Shown in pieces: positions 1 to 7,350 of a stretch of DNA of 39,450 nucleotides. The DNA lies in NCBI GenBank assembly GCA_035541895.1, contig DATKMK010000010.1, forward strand, positions 1 to 39,450. The letters are read 5' to 3'. The first letter of the stretch is position 1, and every line of letters begins with the position of its first letter. A program made the position numbers and the translations under genes. The notes under the pieces were generated by a model. It ran no database searches. It was not told the origin of the DNA and saw only the letters and a list, made by a program, of their open reading frames with translations. Origin of the DNA: DATKMK01 sp035541895 (lineage in GTDB: Bacteria; Desulfobacterota; Binatia; HRBIN30; JACQVA1).

Positions 1-1
1 C

Positions 2-925
2 TGCGGCGCCAGCGACGCGGTTTGTACCTCCGGTGCGGCGAACTGCTGCGTGAGTCACTCGATTTCGCCGCCGAACAACACGCTGACGGTCACCGGAACC
101 TGCAGTGAAACCAGCTTGCCGCCGTTGGCGGACTGCCTGCATACGACCCTCGGCAACATCGGCGACGGCAACGCCTCAATTGCAACCATCGACCTTGCGA
201 CGGGTGCATATGCCAGCCTAGCGCCAATCAAGACCGACGTGTTGGTCACGGGCACGCTGTTCCCCAGCGGAACCTGTGCATCATACCACGCGTGCCCGAT
301 CTGCCGCACCAAGAAGTGCGTTGGTAACTGCATCAACGCGACGACGGGTGTGCCGGTAGCAGGCCCACTCGAATGCTCCAGTAGCGGTGACTGCCCGTCA
401 CCCGGAACGAACGTCTGCACGGTCAACACACTCAACTTCACGGCGGGCACAAGCACTGCCTGCACCACTGCAGATAACACGTCGACGATCGAATGCATTC
501 CCTCGAGCTTGTTCAGTCAGGGCCTGATCCCGAACCCGTTTAGAACCGGGACGGGAACGGTCACGATGAACCCGTCAACCTCGTCGCACATCAGCGGCCC
601 GAGGCAATTCTGCGGACACTGTGACACCGCGCAGGGTCCGGGCTGCGTGAGCACCGATGCCAGCCAGTGTGCCATCGGCTGCCAGTCTGATGCGGAGTGC
701 GGCGCCGGCCAGTGTAACTTCGCCGATACGATCGACGGCTTCGAAGGCGATACCACCGTGGCCTCGATCGAGTCACATGGCTCGCCTTCGATCTACTCGC
801 CGATCAATACCGGCGTGTTCTGCACCGGCATTACCTCATCGACGCAGGTCAACGCCGGCGCGGGTCTGCCTGGCCCGGTCCGCTATCTCCAGCCTGCGGT
901 CAACATGTTCTTGACGCATAAGTAG
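2..925 (+). CDS. Cysteine-rich secreted protein, 3' part (5' end outside window)
   Basis: The reading frame is open from the first full codon at position 2 to a TAG at 923-925, so the gene starts upstream of the window; a GTG at 50 is only an internal candidate. The visible 307 residues hold about 24 cysteines, many in short CxxC or C-x(5-7)-C spacings, and are rich in Ser, Thr, Gly and Asn with almost no long hydrophobic stretch. This composition fits a disulfide-bonded extracellular protein of the kind common in myxobacterial-type genomes. No catalytic motif is recognisable and no function can be assigned. The gene ends just before a strong terminator and is alone on its strand here. Coding status is well supported by length and composition; the secreted location is inference because the signal peptide is not in view. 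Confidence 0.75.
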   Translation, partial: CGASDAVCTSGAANCCVSHSISPPNNTLTVTGTCSETSLPPLADCLHTTLGNIGDGNASIATIDLATGAYASLAPIKTDVLVTGTLFPSGTCASYHACPICRTKKCVGNCINATTGVPVAGPLECSSSGDCPSPGTNVCTVNTLNFTAGTSTACTTADNTSTIECIPSSLFSQGLIPNPFRTGTGTVTMNPSTSSHISGPRQFCGHCDTAQGPGCVSTDASQCAIGCQSDAECGAGQCNFADTIDGFEGDTTVASIESHGSPSIYSPINTGVFCTGITSSTQVNAGAGLPGPVRYLQPAVNMFLTHK

Positions 926-968
926 AACGGACATACCCGCATTCGCGGGTGGTTCGGGTAGCTGGCGA

Positions 969-998
969 GGCCCGTCTCGGAGTGATCCGAGACGGGCC
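969..998 (+). terminator. Rho-independent terminator after the Cys-rich gene
   Basis: A perfect 13-bp GC-rich stem (969-981 paired with 986-998) closes a four-base GTGA loop and is followed by a T-rich stretch (ttgtcgtttt). It lies 43 bases after the stop codon at 925. A smaller perfect hairpin (935-940 with 945-950) sits between them. Position and form fit an intrinsic terminator for the plus-strand gene. Confidence 0.85.
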
Positions 999-1373
999 TT
1001 GTCGTTTTGCGGTCAGAGCATCGGAGACTTGTGTATCGGCCTTGGCATCTTCGGTCCCAGCTCGCTGACGGGTCGAACCGGAAGCGTGAGTGGTTGCGTT
1101 GGCGGAGCGTCCCAGTCGTTTCCGGCGACCGAGCTGAAGTTGCTCCCGAGTGGTGTGAAGAAAGTCGAGCTACGCTGGCCGAGTTTGATAGGTCGAAAGC
1201 CGCAGTCTGGATGGTTCCGTTGGCGCCGCGTCCGGTTGGTTCTTGATGAGTGACATGTTCTGGTGGGGAGGAGCGGCAGTCCGGACGTAGAAGCGGCAGT
1301 CCGGTAATGTCGCCGCAACTGCTGCGCCCCACAGGGGCAAGGCGGAGCGATTCGACGGGGAGTCGCGAGGAAC
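999..1373. other. Intergenic stretch without a convincing gene; short repeats
   Basis: Overlapping open frames exist on both strands, but none has a ribosome binding site or recognisable protein character. Two short repeats are visible: agcggcagtccgg occurs exactly at 1272-1284 and 1292-1304, and a 21-base unit recurs with 18 matches at 1092-1112 and 1213-1233. The stretch separates a plus-strand gene ending left from a minus-strand gene ending right. Confidence 0.5.
1272..1304 (+). repeat. Exact 13-base direct repeat, two copies
   Basis: The unit agcggcagtccgg is present at 1272-1284 and again at 1292-1304, start points 20 bases apart. It lies in non-coding DNA between two genes whose 3' ends face each other. 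No function is evident. Confidence 0.6.
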
Positions 1374-2102
1374 CTACTGGAGACGATACATGTCAAACTG
1401 GCCGGTGGTGCCTGTTGGGGCCAAGAGCGGCAGACCATGCACGTCTCGGCCGATTGAACTGGAATCGAAACGACCCGACATGCGATCGTGGGCCAGGCTG
1501 ACGAATTGCAGGGACCAGCCGGTTGCGATCTGGTCGGCGTCCGGCCCGTAGAGGAAACCCAAGGTCAACTGAACGTCGGGCTGGTTGATCTTGGCGAAGG
1601 GCGGTGTTGGCGCGCCAGGCGTATACAACTGGATACGGCGAGGCGGCTGCGGTAGCGGTGCTGCCTTGGCGATGGCCGCCGCTTGCGCGCGCAGTTGGTC
1701 GGCCGTGGGCACCAGCGGCACCAGCCTTGCGTTCGTGTTCTGATTTGCGTCTCCAAGTTCGGGCGCGACAATCGTTGCAAGCCGCTCGATACGCCATTCG
1801 GCGTTCGATCGGGCGATGCGCAAAGTCTCGAAGCTGTTGACGACGCGCTCGTTCGGTGGCGGCAGCGGCGGACGGCTGGGGTCGGGCGGCAGCGCCTTGG
1901 TCAAGTCCAGCAAGGGCTTCGAGTGCAACACGACCAGCCAGGTCCCTGCGAGCGATGTCGGAATGGCACCGAAGGCGTGGGCGAGCGGCGGCTCGGGGGC
2001 TGGACCTAACGTGCTGGTCACGACAGTGGATTGCTTCGCCGCGCATCCGATCAGTGCACACGCGACGAGCGCGAAAGACCCTCGATAGATCTGTCGATAC
2101 AC
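1374..2102 (-). CDS. Small lipoprotein of unknown function
   Basis: A protein of 242 residues starting at a GTG at 2102. The frame runs further upstream to an ATG at 2150, but the GTG is preferred because a strong Shine-Dalgarno sequence (gggggagg, 2111-2118) lies 8 bases before it and it gives a compact type II signal peptide: a short basic N-terminus, a hydrophobic core and a lipobox ending LIGC at about residue 20. The mature protein should therefore be lipid-anchored. It contains a Pro-rich stretch around residues 70-85 and no enzyme motif I recognise. It lies 104 bases downstream of the TMTC-like gene on the same strand and may be co-transcribed with it. Export and start are well supported; function is unknown. 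Confidence 0.8.
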   Translation of the reverse strand: MYRQIYRGSFALVACALIGCAAKQSTVVTSTLGPAPEPPLAHAFGAIPTSLAGTWLVVLHSKPLLDLTKALPPDPSRPPLPPPNERVVNSFETLRIARSNAEWRIERLATIVAPELGDANQNTNARLVPLVPTADQLRAQAAAIAKAAPLPQPPRRIQLYTPGAPTPPFAKINQPDVQLTLGFLYGPDADQIATGWSLQFVSLAHDRMSGRFDSSSIGRDVHGLPLLAPTGTTGQFDMYRLQ

Positions 2103-2110
2103 TTGGCGAT

Positions 2111-2118
2111 CCTCCCCC
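2111..2118 (-). promoter_or_regulatory. Ribosome binding site deciding the lipoprotein start
   Basis: Read on the minus strand this is gggggagg, 8 bases before the GTG at 2102. It selects that GTG over the in-frame ATG at 2150, which would put 16 extra residues before the signal peptide. Confidence 0.7.
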
Positions 2119-2206
2119 GGCCGAAAATGGAATGGCGTGGTCTGTACCACAACGTCCTCGACGCGACAACCGCAACTTTCGCCGAGTGCGTCGCGTTTTC
2201 AGGAAG

Positions 2207-4051
2207 CTACTGCAATTGCCCGGTGAGGATCCGCAGGTTCCGATCCGCGTCCGCGTACCCTGGTTTCAATCGCAACGCGGTGGCGAACTCCTGGGCCGCC
2301 TGCTCCTTGTGGCCTTGCATGGCCAAGATGACTGCGCGGCTATTGTGCGCCTCGGCGTAGTCCGGCTTGAGGCGTGCCGCCGCGTCAACGTAGGGCAGCG
2401 CTTCCGCGAAACGATCCATGCGAATCAGGGCAACCCCGAGGTTGTTGAGGGTCACCGGAGAGTCCGGCTGGAACCGGAGCGCGTTCGTCAGATATGCGAG
2501 GGCTTCGCTGAAACGCCCTTGCCGAACGAGCAGATCCCCGAGATTGCTCAGCGCCGTCGGACTCATCGGCGCCGCCTCCAACGCACGCGAGAGATGCTCG
2601 AATGCCGGCGCGTATTCACCGCGCTCAATCAGATCGACCGCCAGATTGTTGCGCGCCAAGACATTGTTGGGATCGAGGCTGACGGCCGCCTCATAGTGAG
2701 AGATCGCCTCGTCATGTTTGTCCTGGCCCATCAAGGCGAATGCGAGATTGGTGTGCACAGTCGCAGAGGTCGGGTTGCCGGCGAGATTCGCCCGCCACAG
2801 TGTTTCGGCGCTTTCATAGAGACCCGCGTGGTTCCAGGTCAGCCGTCCCACTACGGCGAGGATCAGCCCTGCGAGTACCGCTGCCGCCCGCGCGGGCATC
2901 GGTGCCACCCGGACCACCCGGGAGGCAAGCACGGCGCACGCTCCAACGAAGCTCACGCTTGCTAGATACAGAAAGTGGTTGGCGACATACGAATACGCCA
3001 TGTATCCGAAGGGCAGCACTCCAAGGCTGGGGAGGAGCGCGACCACAAATGACAGGGCTGCCACCACCGCTCCGCGTCCAACGCGCGCTCGGAACCACCA
3101 CAGCAGGAGAGCCGTTGCGGTGATCGCGAGGGGCGGTCCATATTGCCGGAGCGATCCCGCGTCAATCGCTCCCTTGGGATAGATCGCCATCAGGTCGCTC
3201 GGCCAGAGCAATTTCGCCAAGTAAAATCCAATTCCCCGGCTGGCGACGAGCACGCGCTCGCCGAGGGAGAGAGGGGGCAGGTGCGGCATGGCGGCCGTGA
3301 CGATGCTTTCGCGCCACACCGTGATGCTCGCCGCCGCCGCGGCCATGAGCACCAACAGCAGCAGCGGGATCACGTTTCGGCGCCATGCGCCCGGGTGCTT
3401 CCACCATCCTAGGAGCAAGAGCGTCACCGGAAGCGTACACGTCACGGTTTTGCTCAGCAGCGCGCACGCGAACGAGACGACGACGAGTGCGTACGGGGTC
3501 CTCTTTCTGCCGTCGATGAATTGCAGCCAGGCGAGCGCCGTCAACAGGGCAAACAGACCGGACAGGACATCCTTCCGCTCGCTGATCCACGCAACCGACT
3601 CCACTTGAACCGGATGTAGCGCAAACAGTGCGGCGGCAAACAGAGATCCCGGAACCGCGAGGCGGCGAAGTAGTCGCCGGACGAGCAACGCATTCGCGGC
3701 ATGAAGCGCGACGTTCACCACGTGATACCCGAGCGGCGCGAGTCCCCAGAGGCGATACTCGAACCAAAACGAGCTGAAGACCAACGGATAGTATTGCGGT
3801 GTTGACGTCGGCTCAAACCAGATTCGGTACAAGCCGTGAACCGAGCGGAGGGTAAAGTTGTCCGTGACGTACAGCGCGTCGTCCCAGATGTACCCTCCGC
3901 GAAGCGCGGGCAGGTAGACAAGAACGGTCGCGCCCACCAGGATGGCACCTTCGACGGCAGCGCGCAGTGCACGCGGTGGCGACACCGCGGCGACACGCGC
4001 ATTCGGCGAGAGGTTGCCGCGATGGCCGTTGCTCCGTCGCACCTGATTCAC
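2207..4051 (-). CDS. TMTC-like GT-C glycosyltransferase with TPR tail (first of three)
   Basis: About 614 residues from a GTG at 4051. The open frame continues to 4498, but that extension is antisense to the PKD lipoprotein gene and has no protein character; GTGs at 4042 and 3985 are other possible starts. A first membrane helix is followed by the Asp-Asp pair (residues 57-58) of the first outside loop, the site expected to be catalytic in GT-C enzymes. About ten membrane segments follow, with family-typical motifs such as HPVQVESVAW and LLSK. Five 34-residue TPR repeats fill residues 426-597. The family (eukaryotic TMTC1-4 and bacterial relatives) transfers sugar from a polyprenyl-phosphate donor to proteins outside the membrane; donor and acceptor here are unknown. 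It is divergent from the PKD lipoprotein and upstream of the small lipoprotein. Confidence 0.88.
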   Translation of the reverse strand: MNQVRRSNGHRGNLSPNARVAAVSPPRALRAAVEGAILVGATVLVYLPALRGGYIWDDALYVTDNFTLRSVHGLYRIWFEPTSTPQYYPLVFSSFWFEYRLWGLAPLGYHVVNVALHAANALLVRRLLRRLAVPGSLFAAALFALHPVQVESVAWISERKDVLSGLFALLTALAWLQFIDGRKRTPYALVVVSFACALLSKTVTCTLPVTLLLLGWWKHPGAWRRNVIPLLLLVLMAAAAASITVWRESIVTAAMPHLPPLSLGERVLVASRGIGFYLAKLLWPSDLMAIYPKGAIDAGSLRQYGPPLAITATALLLWWFRARVGRGAVVAALSFVVALLPSLGVLPFGYMAYSYVANHFLYLASVSFVGACAVLASRVVRVAPMPARAAAVLAGLILAVVGRLTWNHAGLYESAETLWRANLAGNPTSATVHTNLAFALMGQDKHDEAISHYEAAVSLDPNNVLARNNLAVDLIERGEYAPAFEHLSRALEAAPMSPTALSNLGDLLVRQGRFSEALAYLTNALRFQPDSPVTLNNLGVALIRMDRFAEALPYVDAAARLKPDYAEAHNSRAVILAMQGHKEQAAQEFATALRLKPGYADADRNLRILTGQLQ

Positions 4052-4063
4052 TAGGATTCGCTC

Positions 4064-4879
4064 ATGACACGGTTCACAATGCGCGACGTCGTCTGTTCGA
4101 TTGGTGTGATCGCACTCACCATGCCCGCGTGTACGTGCGAGCAACGCACGGGGGAGCCGCAGCCGGATGCCGTCGCTGACGTGTTGCACAAGATGGAGGC
4201 GCCTGTCGAGTCTCGCACTCGCGGGAAGATCGCGCTCAATATCCCACCGCGGGACGATCTTCTCGGTCGCCCGGCGCCGGATGTGAGGAAGGAAGCGGAC
4301 ACGCTGAAGCCGAACGAGCCGACGTACGATCCAAAGATCCGGCCCTCCGTGGTGCTGGACGTGGACTCGAACGAGGGTGGGGCGCCGCTTGAGGTCGAGT
4401 TCTCGGCGGACGTCATCAACGGCCCGCCCGATTTGACGCTGTCGTGGAATTTCGGCGACGATACCGCGATCGTCACGGGCGGGACGACGCAGCGGCACCG
4501 ATACGAGAGGCCCGGCAAGTTCGAGGCCGTGTTGACCTATAATTGGTCGGACGGCAGCGACGATGCTTCGGTGGAAATTACGGTTCTCCGGTACGCCTTT
4601 GATGTGGACGTGTCCGCGTCACCATCGAGCGGCGAGGCGCCGCTCGAAGTGGAATTGAGCGCTCAATCCCGCAGTACAGACCCTGATGATGACGAAGAAG
4701 ACATGCGGTTCGAGTGGCGATTCGGAGACGGCTACCAAGGGGCCGGCGCGGAGGTCAAGAATACCTATACTCGTCCGGGGACCTACAAAGCGACGGTCGT
4801 GGCCACCAACAAGAAAGGGCAGAAGGGGCATGGGGCGGCCGAGATTGAGGTTACGGCTGCCGATGCGGATGGGGAATGA
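4064..4879 (+). CDS. Lipoprotein with two PKD domains
   Basis: A protein of 271 residues. The N-terminus is a short basic and hydrophobic segment ending MPAC (Cys23, with Cys25 also near), a plausible though non-canonical lipobox. A charged, Pro-rich spacer leads to two PKD (Ig-like) domains at about residues 88-165 and 170-262, each with the hallmark W-x-FGD motif (WNFGDD, WRFGDG) and the later RPG-(T/K)-(Y/F) strand. The two copies share near-identical starts (GAPLEVEF and EAPLEVEL), showing internal duplication. PKD domains act in adhesion, glycan binding or as spacers on surface proteins. The start lies 12 bases from the candidate start of the divergent TMTC-like gene; a second ATG at 4079 is an alternative. 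It sits between TMTC-type transferases and is a candidate acceptor protein for them (inference). Confidence 0.85.
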   Translation: MTRFTMRDVVCSIGVIALTMPACTCEQRTGEPQPDAVADVLHKMEAPVESRTRGKIALNIPPRDDLLGRPAPDVRKEADTLKPNEPTYDPKIRPSVVLDVDSNEGGAPLEVEFSADVINGPPDLTLSWNFGDDTAIVTGGTTQRHRYERPGKFEAVLTYNWSDGSDDASVEITVLRYAFDVDVSASPSSGEAPLEVELSAQSRSTDPDDDEEDMRFEWRFGDGYQGAGAEVKNTYTRPGTYKATVVATNKKGQKGHGAAEIEVTAADADGE

Positions 4880-5006
4880 CTGGAATTCTCGCCGGCGACG
4901 CCGTCGCGTAGCGCTTCGATCGGATTGCGCTCGGCCGGGCTGCTGAAAAACGCCCCGATGCGCGCCATAACCCACCACCACCGCCTGATGCGGCAGGCGT
5001 AGCGTC
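4880..5006. other. Short intergenic spacer, possible degraded coding remnant
   Basis: This spacer holds no gene with a good start. Both strands show short protein-like frames; the minus frame near 4968-4890 reads as a plausible fragment containing NPIEALR, but it continues into antisense of the PKD gene without a natural end. I cannot name a source. No terminator or promoter is evident. Confidence 0.3.
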
Positions 5007-7250
5007 ATGTCGGCCGTCCAGAGGCGTCGCGCCGGCTCGCACGCACCGTCCACCAAAAGCGATCCTTTGCGAACGGTTGCGAGTGCGTTCAGGCCGTTGT
5101 CGACGGCGAGCGGTCGGCTGGTGTGCGGGCTGGCGCTGGCGGTGATCGCGGTGGTGGGAGTGGTTTGCTACGCGAACGTGGTCGACGCCCCGTTTACCTT
5201 CGACGACGAGTCGTCGATCACGCGCAATCCGTTCGTCAAACACGCCCCGAGCGCCGGCTTGTGGATCTTGTGGGGATGGAACCCGCGACGCTTCCTTGTC
5301 TACGCGAGCTTTGTTTGGAACTACGAGATCGGCGGCCTGCAGCCCGCGGGTTACCATGCCGTCAACATCGCACTACACATCGCGACGGCATGGATGCTGT
5401 TCGGCCTGCTGCTGTTGATGCAGCGAATTGCACCGGCCGATCTCGATCCGTCAGCCGACAATCGTCTCCATCCCGGCGCCAAATCGCACGCCCTCGTGGA
5501 GCTGATCTTGGCCGCCGGGGGAGCGGCGTTGTTCGTCAGTCACCCAATTCAGACCAGCGCGGTCACCTACATCGTCCAGCGAGCCGCCGTCTTGGCCACT
5601 GCGTTCTACCTGTTGGCACTGCTCGGCTACCTGCGAGCGGCAGAGTTGCGAGGGCAACGGGCGGCCCGCGCAAGGCGCTTGGGGTTGTTGACCATCGCTC
5701 TCGCGGCCTTCGTATGCGGACTGTTGGCGAAGGAGATTGATGCGACGCTTCCGCTCGCGGTCCTCCTTGCCGAGGTGATTCTCTTGCGCACCTCTTGGGC
5801 AACCGTGGGCGGCCGACTCCGGCGCTTGCTGCCCTGGCTGACCGTCGTGGCGTCATGCGTGATCGTTTGGTGCATCTACCGCCGCGTCGAAGCCGCGGAT
5901 GTCCGCAAACTGTTCGTGACCAACGCAACGATGCCGCCGGGTCAGTATCTGCTGACCCAGGTGAACGTCGCCCGCACGTACCTGCGGCTGCTGGTTCTGC
6001 CGATCGGGCAGAACCTCGACTACGACTATCCCGTTGTGCAGAGCCTGTGGGAGCCGCGAACGTGGCTCTCGGCCGGATTGCTTGCGGGTTTGGTCGCACT
6101 TGCCGTCCGTCTGCGCCGGCGGCTCCCGATCGTCGCCTTCGGAATTGCGTTTTTCTTCACCACGCTGTTGGTCGAGTCGTTGATTCCGCTCCCAGACGTG
6201 ATCTTCGAACATCGGCTGTATTTGCCGTCCGCCGGGTTCATCATGGTGATCGTTGGCGTGGTCGGTCAGTGTGCGGGCCGCACCCGGCGGCCCGTGCCTG
6301 TGGTGCTGGTCAGCTTCAGTGTGCTGGTGGGTGTTGCCGGCATCGCCGCACACGCGCGCAATCAGTTGTGGAGAGATCCGGTTGCACTCTGGGCGGACGT
6401 CGTTCAGAAGTCTCCACGCAAGCCGCGCGCCCATCACAATCTCGCGAATGCTCTCGAGCAGGCCGGCCGCTTGCCCGAGGCTGCGGCCGAGCTTCGCGCG
6501 GCTGCCCAATTGAACCCCGGGATTGCCAAGGTGCACAACAGTCTCGGACACGTCTATCAGCGGATGGGCGCTTGGGCGCAGGCCGAGGCGGCATACCAGC
6601 AGGCGATGGCAGTCGATCCGAAGATGGTGGATGCCCGCAGCAACTTGGGGTTTCTCTACATCCAGATGGGCCGACTCGACGATGCCGAGCGTGTGTTGCT
6701 CGAGGCGACGTCGTTGAACTGGGTCGACGCAGAAGTCCGACGCGGCCTCGGCAAGCTGGCGTACTTGCGACGGCAGTGGGCCGAGGCGGAGCAGAATCTT
6801 CAGATCGCGGTCAAGACCAATCCCGACTCCGCCAACATCCACAACGAGTTGGGCGCCGTGTACTACCAACAGGGACGGCTGACTCAAGCCGAGACGGAGT
6901 ATCGCCGGGCCATCGAGCTGCAGCCGCAGTCGGCGCAGCCGTACAGCAATCTCGGCAACGTGCTGTTGCGGCTCGGCCGGATCGACGAGGCGGAGGCGGT
7001 GTACCGGCACGCGCTGGAGTTGCAACCGAACGATGTTGACATTCAACTGAACCTAGCGCACGCGTATCAGCAGGCAAATCGATGGCAAGAGGCCGAGGCC
7101 GCGTTCAAGACGGTTCTTACAACGGCGCCGAATTCGGCCGAGGCACTGTTCGGATTGGCAGCGGTTTATCGCCAGTTGGGTCGTGAACCCGATGCGGATG
7201 CGGCGCTCGAACGCGCCCAGGCGCTGCGGGCCGCGGGGGCGACGCGCTAG
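5007..7250 (+). CDS. TMTC-like GT-C glycosyltransferase with eight TPRs (second of three)
   Basis: A protein of 747 residues from an ATG at 5007 with only a weak ribosome binding site. A basic cytoplasmic N-terminus of about 35 residues precedes the first membrane helix. The first outside loop carries the Asp-Asp pair (residues 66-67, FTFDDES) expected to be catalytic in this GT-C family. Further family-like motifs are HPIQTSAVTYIVQR, LLAKE and a late EHRLYLP segment. Residues 473-744 form eight consecutive 34-residue TPR repeats, the longest array of the three paralogues. By family, the enzyme should transfer a sugar from a polyprenyl phosphate to a protein outside the inner membrane, with the TPR part binding the acceptor. 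It lies 100 bases upstream of the next paralogue; shared motifs such as LQPAGYHAVNIALH against LQPSGYRMVNIALH indicate an old tandem duplication. Confidence 0.9.
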   Translation: MSAVQRRRAGSHAPSTKSDPLRTVASAFRPLSTASGRLVCGLALAVIAVVGVVCYANVVDAPFTFDDESSITRNPFVKHAPSAGLWILWGWNPRRFLVYASFVWNYEIGGLQPAGYHAVNIALHIATAWMLFGLLLLMQRIAPADLDPSADNRLHPGAKSHALVELILAAGGAALFVSHPIQTSAVTYIVQRAAVLATAFYLLALLGYLRAAELRGQRAARARRLGLLTIALAAFVCGLLAKEIDATLPLAVLLAEVILLRTSWATVGGRLRRLLPWLTVVASCVIVWCIYRRVEAADVRKLFVTNATMPPGQYLLTQVNVARTYLRLLVLPIGQNLDYDYPVVQSLWEPRTWLSAGLLAGLVALAVRLRRRLPIVAFGIAFFFTTLLVESLIPLPDVIFEHRLYLPSAGFIMVIVGVVGQCAGRTRRPVPVVLVSFSVLVGVAGIAAHARNQLWRDPVALWADVVQKSPRKPRAHHNLANALEQAGRLPEAAAELRAAAQLNPGIAKVHNSLGHVYQRMGAWAQAEAAYQQAMAVDPKMVDARSNLGFLYIQMGRLDDAERVLLEATSLNWVDAEVRRGLGKLAYLRRQWAEAEQNLQIAVKTNPDSANIHNELGAVYYQQGRLTQAETEYRRAIELQPQSAQPYSNLGNVLLRLGRIDEAEAVYRHALELQPNDVDIQLNLAHAYQQANRWQEAEAAFKTVLTTAPNSAEALFGLAAVYRQLGREPDADAALERAQALRAAGATR

Positions 7251-7340
7251 GCGGTTCCAGACCTTGTCTCGCGTCCGAAAACGAAGGTAGGAATACGGAT
7301 GTCCACGCCATCGTGCGATTGCCGGCGGGACACGCGAATT

Positions 7341-7345
7341 GGAGA
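7341..7345 (+). promoter_or_regulatory. Ribosome binding site deciding the GTG start at 7351
   Basis: GGAGA lies 5 bases before the GTG at 7351. It overlaps the alternative TTG at 7339, so the GTG is the better start for the third TMTC-like protein. Confidence 0.6.
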
Positions 7346-7350
7346 GAATC

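Noticed and set aside
4052..4498. N-terminal extension of the first TMTC-like protein
   Set aside because: These 149 codons are antisense to the PKD lipoprotein and Arg-rich; the family normally begins shortly before the first membrane helix.
4880..5006. Degraded gene fragment on the minus strand
   Set aside because: A short protein-like stretch is visible, but no family could be named and it runs into antisense of a real gene; left as unassigned spacer.
5795..7046. Long open frames on both strands inside the second TMTC-like gene
   Set aside because: They are shadows of the TPR-coding region; only the main frame gives membrane helices and regular 34-residue repeats.
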